A DNA stretch of 12,043 bases from an uncultured Corynebacterium sp. GTDB lineage: Bacteria > Actinomycetota > Actinomycetes > Mycobacteriales > Mycobacteriaceae. This document shows, in pieces, positions 6,525-12,043 of this stretch (positions are counted from its first letter, which is position 1; every line of letters begins with the position of its first letter). The notes under the pieces are model-generated. The model searched no databases. It was not told the DNA's origin and worked only from the letters and a program-made list of their open reading frames with translations. The stretch covers positions 1-12,043 of the forward strand of contig CAMIFC010000046.1 of NCBI GenBank assembly GCA_946220775.1, given 5' to 3'. A program made the position numbers and the translations under genes.

Positions 6525-7310
6525 ATGAGCGACGGAAAGCATCGCCGAAATCTTGATCCTGTTAGCGTTCTCGGCGAATTATTTTTGACCTTCGGTGTCC
6601 TCGCCCTGCTTTTTGCATTCTACGACGTGTACTGGACCAATGTGGAGTCTGGGCGCCAGCAGTCTGTAGTGGCCGGTGAGTTGGACTCCCAATGGGATGA
6701 CCGCAATCCGCGCCCGCTGACGGAGGTCATGGAGGGTGCTGCCTTTGCTCGGATGCATATTCCGGCATTTGGTAGCGACTTTAACTATGCAGTCGTTAAG
6801 GGGACGAGCGATGCAGACCTTAATAAGGGGCCCGGGCACTACACGGACTCTCAGATGCCGGGTGCGAAGGGTAATTTCGCGATGGCTGGCCACCGCGTTG
6901 GGCGTGGTGCGCCATTCAATGACCTTGGGCTTCTGAAGACTTGCGATGCTGTCGTGGTGGAAACCGCCGGTTCGTGGAATATTTATCGGATTCTGCCCAT
7001 TGACGTCCCAGAAAATGAGCGGGAACAGGCGGCCTCGGAGTGCATGTCCCCGGACCTGTCGCACCAGATGGCGTCCGGACCGTATGCGAGTATTCAGGGG
7101 CGGCACATTACGGTTCCTTCGGACGTCAGTGTCATTAACCCGATTCCGGGCCAGATGGAGACGAAAGTTGCCCAGGATGATGCGTCGCTATTGACGATGA
7201 CCACCTGCCACCCGCAGTATTCCAATGCGGAGCGCATGATTGTTCACGCGGTGTTGGTGAAGAAGGAACCGAAGCGCCCAGGTTATCTGCCGAAGGAATT
7301 GCAGGAGTAA
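6525..7310 (+). CDS. Class E sortase
   Basis: Sortases are membrane-anchored transpeptidases that cleave a C-terminal sorting motif and attach the protein to peptidoglycan or pilin; class E enzymes are the housekeeping type in many actinobacteria and prefer LAxTG-like signals. This 261-aa protein has a short basic N-terminus, one membrane helix (about 13-36) and an extracellular catalytic domain. The catalytic triad is visible as His123 (MAGHRVG), Cys228 (MTTCHP) and Arg237 (NAERMIVHA). The strand VPSDVSVINPIPG precedes the Cys as in class E. The ATG at 6525 is chosen from in-frame options at 6423 and 6513 because it leaves a normal-length cytoplasmic N-terminus; it has no ribosome site and may be leaderless. 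No LPxTG-type substrate or pilin gene lies nearby, which fits a housekeeping role. The following 51-aa gene lies six bases downstream. Confidence 0.93.
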   Translation: MSDGKHRRNLDPVSVLGELFLTFGVLALLFAFYDVYWTNVESGRQQSVVAGELDSQWDDRNPRPLTEVMEGAAFARMHIPAFGSDFNYAVVKGTSDADLNKGPGHYTDSQMPGAKGNFAMAGHRVGRGAPFNDLGLLKTCDAVVVETAGSWNIYRILPIDVPENEREQAASECMSPDLSHQMASGPYASIQGRHITVPSDVSVINPIPGQMETKVAQDDASLLTMTTCHPQYSNAERMIVHAVLVKKEPKRPGYLPKELQE

Positions 7311-7316
7311 ACGAAA

Positions 7317-7472
7317 ATGTACGCAGCTTTTTGGCGACTATTGCCCGGCCCGTGGTGGGTTAAGCTCTTCATCACGCTGGTGGTGCTGGCCGCGGTGTTT
7401 TACCTGCTGATGGAAGTCGTATTCCCAGCACTAAGCCCGCTGATGCCCTGGACGGACGTGGCCGTGGACTAA
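7317..7472 (+). CDS. Small membrane protein downstream of sortase
   Basis: This 51-aa ORF starts MYAAFWRLLPGPWWVKLFI, spans the membrane once (about 15-37) and ends with VFPALSPLMPWTDVAVD. It begins six bases after the sortase stop, so the two are almost certainly cotranscribed and possibly translationally coupled; GGAG within GCAGGAGTAA (7304-7307) can serve as its ribosome site. Short proteins of this shape, with an aromatic N-terminus, one helix and a PW/PF turn before an acidic end, recur after class E sortases in Corynebacteriales, as far as I recall. The function is unknown; a sortase accessory or stabiliser is a guess from linkage alone. Confidence 0.78.
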   Translation: MYAAFWRLLPGPWWVKLFITLVVLAAVFYLLMEVVFPALSPLMPWTDVAVD

Positions 7473-7478
7473 GCGCTG

Positions 7479-7577
7479 GCGTTAGTCCGGCGCTACCTTG
7501 GCGCGGTTAGACCGGCACTGTTTCCGCGTCGGTTAGCCCAGCGCCGTTTCCGCGCCGTGCAGTTGCCCCGCGCTATT
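7479..7577. repeat. Degenerate 26-bp tandem repeat, 3 copies plus partial
   Basis: Units at 7479-7504, 7505-7530 and 7531-7556 share GTTAG near the start, CCGGCGC- or CCAGCGC-like bases in the middle, and a C/G-rich CCGCG or GGCGC end. A shorter degenerate unit follows at 7557-7577. The array fills the gap between the convergent small membrane protein and lipoprotein genes. I see no U-tract terminator in it. It may be a minisatellite left by slippage; its role is unknown. Confidence 0.6.
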
Positions 7578-8175
7578 AGAGTCCAAGGTTCTTAATCGTT
7601 TCGATGGCGATTTGTTCAGCCTTCAAGGACTGATCCTGCGCGGTGAACACCACCACCGCCTTTTCGTCCTTCCAGACTGCGTATAGCGCCCCGGAATCCT
7701 CATCGCCGCCACGTCGACCGCCACTCCAGCCTTCGGGCTTGAGCGCCTTTTGAGTGGAATCAATCGGTGCCGCGAAATCGACGACCTTGACGGCATCATC
7801 GTTGGACGTCATTTTCCGAACCATGACAGTGGCCTGGGGTTCATCCTCATAAGACCAGAAAACGCATGCTGGTGGATCGAATCGCTGATCCAATCCCACG
7901 GCAGTAAGCCGTTGCCCATTCGTGTTTTGCAGCCAATCGCCGTCGAGATATGGGCATTGAGTTGCCGCATCCCCCTGCCCGATATTTTCCGGCAGCGTAT
8001 CAATCGGCAGTTCCGTGCCCTTCACCCCCGGCACATTGCTGACCGCAGCGGAAGATTCCGCGGTTGTGTTGTCCGCGTCGCCGTTATCGTCCATTGCGCA
8101 ACCACTTAACAACAGCGTCATTGCTAGGACGCCACTGGTTGCAGCCTTGAAGCGGCGTCGGGAGATATACCCCAT
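7576..8175 (-). CDS. Secreted lipoprotein, DUF2020-like
   Basis: This is a 199-aa exported lipoprotein of unknown role. The N-terminus MGYISRRRFKAATSG is followed by a hydrophobic stretch and the lipobox LLSGC, so Cys26 should be lipidated and the mature protein anchored to the outer face of the membrane. After a Ser/Ala/Asp-rich linker (27-60), the folded part contains CPYLDGDWLQNTNGQ, PACVFWSYEDEPQATVMV, VVDFAAPIDSTQKAL, WSGGRRGG and ALYAVWKDEKAVVVFTAQDQSLKAEQIA. I recognise this pattern as the corynebacterial DUF2020 family; that is recall, not a search. The ATG at 8175 is chosen over 8337 because it starts directly at the signal peptide and lies four bases after the lsr2 stop, suggesting coupling. 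The SRRRF sequence resembles a twin-arginine motif, so Tat rather than Sec export is possible. Confidence 0.82.
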   Translation of the reverse strand: MGYISRRRFKAATSGVLAMTLLLSGCAMDDNGDADNTTAESSAAVSNVPGVKGTELPIDTLPENIGQGDAATQCPYLDGDWLQNTNGQRLTAVGLDQRFDPPACVFWSYEDEPQATVMVRKMTSNDDAVKVVDFAAPIDSTQKALKPEGWSGGRRGGDEDSGALYAVWKDEKAVVVFTAQDQSLKAEQIAIETIKNLGL

Positions 8176-8179
8176 AGAA

Positions 8180-8518
8180 CTAGGCGTTGGCCTGGTCGTA
8201 GAGGTCGACAACGTCCTGGGAGATGCGACCGCGGGAGGAAACTTCGATGCCATTAGCCTGCGCCCATTCGCGGATTGCGCGGTTGCGCTCTGGCGTATTG
8301 GTGTTTTGTGGTGCGCGACGGTTAGCGGAACGAACAACGCGACGAGAGACTGCCACGAATGGCGCCAGCGCGGATTCGAACTTCTCGCGGTTCGCGCTGG
8401 ACAGGTCCATTGTGTAGGTCACGCCGTCAACGGCGAATTCCACAACGTTGACCTCTTCTGGCGCCAATGGGCTGTCATCGAGATCGTCAAAGTATTGGGT
8501 GATTTCCTTACGTGCCAT
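8180..8518 (-). CDS. lsr2: Lsr2-family nucleoid-associated protein (CgpS-like)
   Basis: Lsr2 proteins are actinobacterial xenogeneic silencers: they bind AT-rich DNA through the minor groove, oligomerise and repress horizontally acquired genes; CgpS does this for prophage in C. glutamicum. The 112-aa protein has the N-terminal oligomerisation domain (MARKEITQYFDDLDD at 1-15, VNVVEFAVDGVTYTMDLS at 23-40), a linker, and a C-terminal DNA-binding domain. The latter contains REWAQANGIEVSSRGRIS, with the AT-hook-like RGR at 96-98. GGAG lies nine bases upstream of the ATG, so this start is secure. The length matches the family. The AT-rich region upstream makes autoregulation likely. It probably shares a transcript with the lipoprotein gene downstream. 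Confidence 0.96.
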   Translation of the reverse strand: MARKEITQYFDDLDDSPLAPEEVNVVEFAVDGVTYTMDLSSANREKFESALAPFVAVSRRVVRSANRRAPQNTNTPERNRAIREWAQANGIEVSSRGRISQDVVDLYDQANA

Positions 8519-8778
8519 GGCTTTATGCTCCTATGTTTGGTTCGGCTTGAACCGATTTGTGGGTTCAGACGCCAGCTTACACTCAGATCAATACCCCACC
8601 ATAGAGCCCTAAGCGCATAATTGCATTAAAATTTCCGACCAATTCACCCAGGGGTAGGGTTGTTCTTTATTGAACGATGTACGGAGCGATTGCACTAATT
8701 CATTGTTCGTCAAAAAATAATGATTAATTCATTAGCGCACGGAAGGTTTGTGCTCAACAAACGCTGCCAAAAATCCTG
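8519..8778. promoter_or_regulatory. AT-rich lsr2 upstream region with dyads
   Basis: This 260-bp gap lies between lsr2 and the next minus-strand gene upstream and holds no gene that I accept. The lsr2 leader carries arms GGTTC (8539-8543), TGAACC (8548-8553) and GGTTCA (8562-8567), which can form two mutually exclusive hairpins. A -10-like TATGGT on the minus strand corresponds to 8598-8603. From 8611 to 8735 the sequence is locally AT-rich (TTAAAATTT, CAAAAAATAATG), with TAATTCATT at 8696-8704 and 8725-8733, and the dyad GTTC-GAAC at 8662-8675. AT-rich tracts with TA steps are preferred by Lsr2, so autorepression is a reasonable inference. Confidence 0.5.
8711..8734 (-). terminator. AT stem with T-run, possible terminator of upstream gene
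   Basis: Read on the minus strand, TAATGA-ATTAA-TCATTA is a perfect 6-bp stem followed directly by six T residues and G, 45 bases after the stop of the coiled-coil gene. The geometry is that of an intrinsic terminator, but the all-AT stem is weak. It may instead be an Lsr2 or other protein site. Confidence 0.4.
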
Positions 8779-9405
8779 TTATCCGCGCTTCGTGGCGATT
8801 TGCGCCTCAACCAAGTCGAGCTCGTTAGAGACCGAATCCAGCACGCGACGAGTCTGTTGGTCGCTCATATCGCGGGAATTATCAATCGCATCTTCCAGCA
8901 CATCCATGCGTTCATCGACGTCCTTAGCAAAACCGCTAGCCACGCCATTGCGGACGGACTTCCGGATTTGAGCGATGCGAGCCTTCTGTGGCGCACCATC
9001 GGATGGGTAGGCACCTAAGTCCGCGGTGGTTACGCCCGCGCGGCGAGCCTTAGAAGTTTCACTACCGGACTGCAATTGCGTTAACAGTCGGTAAAGCAAC
9101 GGAATCGCAACGGGAGTAGCCACCCGAGCAGCGCTGATGTAGCGCAGCACGTTTTGGGAATTAAACCGGCCAGCCTTCAGCTGCTCAACGGACGCTTCTG
9201 CCATCTTCTTTTCATGCTTCCGGCGAGCCTTCAACTCCTTCGCGTCCATCTTCCGCACCTGCTTCGCGGTCTTGCGCAGGTACTTTTCTTTCGCTTTCTC
9301 CAGCTTCGCGGCTTCCTTCGCGTCCGCCTTGGCGCGTACTTTCGCAGCCCTAAAAGCAGCTTTTCGTTCCAATCGACGCTGACGCAGTCGCTTGATGATT
9401 CCCAT
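8779..9405 (-). CDS. Basic coiled-coil protein, DUF6474-like
   Basis: This is a 208-aa protein of unknown function. Residues 1-78 are extremely rich in Lys, Arg and Ala (MGIIKRLRQRRLERKAAFRAA to KELKARRKHEKKMAEA) and should form a long positively charged helix or coiled coil. Residues 86-112 hold a hydrophobic segment (ISAARVATPVAIPLLYRLLTQ) that may touch or span the membrane. The C-terminal part (about 115-208) is mixed helical with a second coiled-coil-like region. The pattern matches a conserved Corynebacteriales family that I recall as DUF6474. The ATG at 9405 is preferred to 9465 because AGGGAG lies just upstream and family proteins start MGI(I/M)KRLR. The gene diverges from the nuclease gene. 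The basic helix could bind nucleic acid or acidic lipids; that is inference. Confidence 0.8.
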   Translation of the reverse strand: MGIIKRLRQRRLERKAAFRAAKVRAKADAKEAAKLEKAKEKYLRKTAKQVRKMDAKELKARRKHEKKMAEASVEQLKAGRFNSQNVLRYISAARVATPVAIPLLYRLLTQLQSGSETSKARRAGVTTADLGAYPSDGAPQKARIAQIRKSVRNGVASGFAKDVDERMDVLEDAIDNSRDMSDQQTRRVLDSVSNELDLVEAQIATKRG

Positions 9406-9509
9406 GGTTCTCCCTAATAACACTCGCGTGCAAACTGCTCCCCACTTTAGCGAACCACCCTTCAAGGCGGGAGAAGAACCATGACTGAGAGCCTGTCCTA
9501 ATAACCAAC

Positions 9510-9515
9510 TAAGAT
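9510..9515 (+). promoter_or_regulatory. Possible -10 for leaderless nuclease transcript
   Basis: TAAGAT ends nine bases before the GTG start at 9525 and no Shine-Dalgarno is present, so a leaderless or nearly leaderless mRNA is plausible. No clear -35 is seen. Confidence 0.35.
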
Positions 9516-9524
9516 ATTGCAGTT

Positions 9525-11231
9525 GTGTACTCCATCGACCTTTTTCCCACGCCGCCGGTGAACACCTCTCGCGATGTCATTACACCGTCGGATCTGTCGG
9601 GGTGCCGCCATCGTGTGCTGCTGCGCCGCGTGATACCCGAGTTGGCCGAAGGCAAGCTTGAACCCAACCGCATGATGATTGATCCCGATTGGGAATTCGT
9701 GCTGGAAAGGTTGGGTAAACGTATTGGCCGCTGGCGTCGACGCCAATGGGTCGCTGCCCACCTACCCACGGCGCCAAGAATCGGCGACAAGCTCCGCCCC
9801 ACGACCACGGTCGTCACCGACCCCACGACCGCAGTGGAGGATACCCTGGAGGCTATTTGCCGGGGTGATCGCCTCATTTTGAATGCCCAGCTCGAGGCCG
9901 AGGGGCTCGCGGTGAATATTGACCTGCTGGTTCGCATGGACTCCGGCATCGCGTTGGAGGGGGCGGAATATGCCCCCGTCACGCTGACTGGACATCGAGC
10001 CGCGCGAAAAGTGAAGAATCCCCAGCATGCGGACTGCCGCGTGGTGTCCGTGGGAGCATTGGGATTAGGAAAGCCAATTCCGGTGCAATGGAAGCACCGG
10101 GCGGTGGGCAGTGATGGCCAACGATTGGGATTGGCGCATGTGGTGTTGAATTCTCTTGGGGTGGCGTCCGATTCCGTGGGCATTATTGGCCGCGCCGCCG
10201 ATTCCAACGACTTGCTCAATCGTTGTTTCTTTTTTGACGCCACCCGGCTCTACTCTGGTCTCCTCGCTGCATTGTCACAACCTTTGCCGGGAAACCCATC
10301 CAGAGTGAAAGAATGCAAGACATGTGAATTTCACAATCACTGTCGGGCTCAACTGCTGGCGTCCGAAGATATATCGCTGCTGCTACCGGGAGACAAAAAC
10401 AAGCCGTGGCGGGAGGCGGGCATCAATAGCCTGCGAGAACTCGCGAATACGGACAACGGTGAAGCGGGGCAGCTCGCCCAAGCATGGCTGCGCGGCGATG
10501 CCGGAATTCTGCGGCCCACGAAGAATTGGCTGGACGGGCCACTCATTGCCAAAGGCAATGCCGTGGAAATCGATATCGACATGGAGGCTCACCCGAATCG
10601 CGGAACTTTCCTGTGGGGGGCTTTTGAAGGCAACCGGTACATCGCATTCCCGGACTTTTCCGATAACGGTGATGCTGGCGGGCACGTCGCGCACCTGTGG
10701 TCGTGGCTCATGTGGCGTAAACAGCAGGCCGAGGAGCAGAACCAGCGATTCACCGTGTGGGTTTATGCTGCGGAAGGAGAAAAATTCTGGCTGCGGCACT
10801 ACGCGCGCACTTTCGGCGGGCAAGAATACGAGGTCGGCGCTGACGCAGGCGCGGCGGGTGTCGACGCTGATGCAGCGGGCGACGGGACCGACGCCGCAGT
10901 CGTGCGAATGCCCACCCTCGCGGAAGTCGACGAATTCCTCGGCTCCGAACACTTCGCTGACGTTTTCGCCTACATCCGCCGCGCCCTCGCCGGCACTGAC
11001 TCCCTCGGCCTCAAAACCATCGCCCCTGTCGCCGGCTTCCACTTCAGCCAAGAAGGCGTCGACGGAAGAGCCGCCGTCGACCTCTTCGAAATCGCCATCG
11101 CCGCAGGTGGCACCGCCGGAGAAGCCGCCCGCCGCACCCTCGAGCGCTACAACGCCGACGATTGCGTCGCCACTCGAACCGTCCGCGCGTGGCTGCGCTC
11201 CGGCGCGCCGGGTGTGCCGCGCATGCGTTAA
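9525..11231 (+). CDS. TM0106-family RecB/Cas4-like nuclease fused to DEDD-type exonuclease domain
   Basis: This is a 568-aa predicted DNA or RNA nuclease of the family also found in mycobacteria (Rv2119-like, recalled). The N-terminal half resembles RecB/Cas4 nucleases, with DLSGCRHR (Cys27) and a distant CKTCEFHNHC giving Cys264, 267 and 273. The C-x236-C-x2-C-x5-C spacing matches the four-Cys iron-sulfur staple of AddB and Cas4. Asp133 in VNIDLLVR is a likely metal ligand, but the usual ExK motif is not obvious, with YAPVTLTGHR in its place. The C-terminal half (about 345-560) looks like a YprB-type RNase H-fold 3'-5' exonuclease, with EIDIDME (349-354) and YNADDC (542-547). A low-complexity Asp/Ala/Gly segment (439-458) interrupts it. 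The GTG at 9525 is the only reasonable start, since an in-frame stop lies at 9510-9512. The physiological substrate is unknown; no Cas genes or repeats are nearby. Confidence 0.85.
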   Translation: MYSIDLFPTPPVNTSRDVITPSDLSGCRHRVLLRRVIPELAEGKLEPNRMMIDPDWEFVLERLGKRIGRWRRRQWVAAHLPTAPRIGDKLRPTTTVVTDPTTAVEDTLEAICRGDRLILNAQLEAEGLAVNIDLLVRMDSGIALEGAEYAPVTLTGHRAARKVKNPQHADCRVVSVGALGLGKPIPVQWKHRAVGSDGQRLGLAHVVLNSLGVASDSVGIIGRAADSNDLLNRCFFFDATRLYSGLLAALSQPLPGNPSRVKECKTCEFHNHCRAQLLASEDISLLLPGDKNKPWREAGINSLRELANTDNGEAGQLAQAWLRGDAGILRPTKNWLDGPLIAKGNAVEIDIDMEAHPNRGTFLWGAFEGNRYIAFPDFSDNGDAGGHVAHLWSWLMWRKQQAEEQNQRFTVWVYAAEGEKFWLRHYARTFGGQEYEVGADAGAAGVDADAAGDGTDAAVVRMPTLAEVDEFLGSEHFADVFAYIRRALAGTDSLGLKTIAPVAGFHFSQEGVDGRAAVDLFEIAIAAGGTAGEAARRTLERYNADDCVATRTVRAWLRSGAPGVPRMR

Positions 11232-11302
11232 TTCCAATTTTTCAGGACGCCAGGGCGGGGAGCCAGTGGTGGCAGGTTGGCGTCCGAAAAAAATGGGGAA
11301 CA

Positions 11303-12004
11303 ATGGGAGACATGGACATCATTCAACGCATCATGGCACTGAACACGCCGGGGCCTTTCCGGGCGGAACGAGTCGACGAACAGAGCGCGCTGAAAGGTGG
11401 AAAACATCCCGTGCTGCCCGACCCGAAACCCAACACGGTGCTCGGAACGCCACTGAGCGGGCCTTGGCGCGACGGCCAAAAACAACTGATTGTGGGGCTG
11501 GGCTGCTACTGGGGAGCTGAACGGCTTTTCTGGGGAGTCGACGGCGTGGAGGGCACGTCGGTCGGATTCGCGGGAGGATACACTCCGAATCCCACATACC
11601 GGGAAACTTGCACCGGGCGCACGGGCCACACGGAAGCTGTGCGAATTGTTTATGACCCGGCGAAAGTCAGCGTGGAACAGCTGCTGAAGATCGCATTCGA
11701 AAACCACGACCCAACACAAGGCGACCGGCAGGGCAACGACGTGGGCTCGCAATACCGCAGCGCGGTGTACGCCGAGGATGAGGAGCAGCTAGCGCAGGTG
11801 CGGGCGGCGCTGGAGTCGTGGCAGGATGCGTTTACTCAGCGCGGATTCGGTGAAATCACGACGGAAGTCGCGCTTCTCTCGGATACTCCCGCGGGCGAAT
11901 ACTACCTGGCGGAGGACGAGCACCAGCAGTACCTCGACAAGAACCCCGGTGGTTACTGCAACCACGGCCCGAACGGTGTGACCTGCCAGGTTGGGGTGCT
12001 TTAG
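11303..12004 (+). CDS. msrA: Peptide methionine sulfoxide reductase MsrA
   Basis: MsrA reduces the S-epimer of methionine sulfoxide in proteins and free methionine, repairing oxidative damage in the cytosol. The 233-aa protein (counting from 11303) has a 60-residue N-terminal extension as in corynebacterial and enteric-length enzymes, then GLGCYWGAE with catalytic Cys68 and Glu73. SVGFAGGYTPNPTYRETCTGRTGHTEAVRIVYDP and NDVGSQYRSAVY follow, with a C-terminal GYCNHGPNGVTCQVGVL. Cys219 and Cys228 are the expected resolving cysteines; their nine-residue spacing is that reported for C. glutamicum MsrA, which uses mycothiol/mycoredoxin and thioredoxin. The start could be 11303 or 11312; GGGGA (11295-11299) is close to the first and better spaced for the second. 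It follows the nuclease gene by 71 bp and may have its own promoter. Confidence 0.95.
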   Translation: MGDMDIIQRIMALNTPGPFRAERVDEQSALKGGKHPVLPDPKPNTVLGTPLSGPWRDGQKQLIVGLGCYWGAERLFWGVDGVEGTSVGFAGGYTPNPTYRETCTGRTGHTEAVRIVYDPAKVSVEQLLKIAFENHDPTQGDRQGNDVGSQYRSAVYAEDEEQLAQVRAALESWQDAFTQRGFGEITTEVALLSDTPAGEYYLAEDEHQQYLDKNPGGYCNHGPNGVTCQVGVL

Positions 12005-12043
12005 CGGGTGTTTTAGGGGGGTGGTTGGTAGTGGGTGGTGGGG
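12005..12043 (+). other. G-rich segment after msrA
   Basis: The last 39 bases are almost only G and T on the plus strand, with G runs of six, three and four and several GG pairs. The stretch could form a G-quadruplex in DNA or in the msrA 3' transcript, or be part of a feature cut by the window edge. No terminator hairpin is visible before the end. Confidence 0.4.

Noticed and set aside
9525..10330. Cas4-like Cys motif as a sign of a CRISPR-Cas locus
   Set aside because: No direct-repeat array, Cas1 or Cas2 is present; the protein fits the stand-alone TM0106 family with a second exonuclease domain.
11245..11285. 8-bp inverted repeat GGACGCCA/TGGCGTCC between nuclease and msrA as a terminator
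   Set aside because: The 25-base loop is long and the plus-strand flank is an A-run, not a T-run, so it lacks terminator geometry on the coding strand.
10383..11303. 306-codon antisense open frame over the nuclease gene
   Set aside because: Its extent follows from GC-rich third positions of the real plus-strand gene; its protein shows no family motif.
1..12043. tRNA, rRNA, insertion sequences, integrase or phage genes
   Set aside because: I looked for cloverleaf-like segments, transposase or integrase motifs and terminal repeats and found none that I could support.

Overview
The window is a roughly 60% GC actinobacterial chromosome segment, most probably from a Corynebacterium. The evidence is the combination of a CgpS/Lsr2-type nucleoid protein, a class E sortase followed by a tiny membrane protein, a second YidC-type insertase, a DUF2020-like lipoprotein, a DUF6474-like basic protein and a three-cysteine MsrA with GCYWG. 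Species cannot be fixed from the sequence alone. There is no phage, IS element, CRISPR array, tRNA or rRNA; this reads as ordinary chromosomal gene content with some local oddities.

Layout. 1-180: upstream region with a perfect 6+6 bp dyad. 181-1719 (+): QacA/SmvA-type 14-helix efflux pump broken by one in-frame TGA. 1716-2822 (-): RluA-family pseudouridine synthase, its stop sharing a CTAG with the pump's stop. 2844-3002 (+): candidate 52-aa acidic peptide. 3102-4010 (+): tandem-domain universal stress protein, followed by a 20-bp perfect hairpin. 4437-5282 (+): TetR regulator with an 85-residue Ala/Thr/Lys-rich histone-H1-like N-terminal tail, overlapping by 36 bp the 3' end of 5247-6482 (-), a YidC/Oxa1 insertase paralogue with a long basic tail. 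6525-7310 (+): class E sortase, then a 51-aa membrane protein at 7317-7472. 7479-7577: 26-bp degenerate tandem repeats between convergent genes. 7576-8175 (-): lipoprotein, just downstream of lsr2 (8180-8518, -). 8519-8778: AT-rich regulatory stretch. 8779-9405 (-): basic coiled-coil protein. 9525-11231 (+): RecB/Cas4-like plus DEDD-type nuclease. 11303-12004 (+): MsrA. 12005-12043: G-rich tail.

How genes may fit together. Much of the window concerns the cell envelope (efflux, YidC insertion, sortase attachment, lipoprotein, possible small channel peptide) and stress or redox maintenance (Usp, MsrA). Lsr2 is probably autoregulated through the AT-rich stretch upstream of it. Three proteins (TetR tail, YidC tail, DUF6474-like) carry long Lys/Ala-rich segments. 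I see no convincing wholly new multi-gene system; the best leads are the histone-tailed TetR, the small acidic ORF, the interrupted pump and the alternative hairpins in the lsr2 leader.
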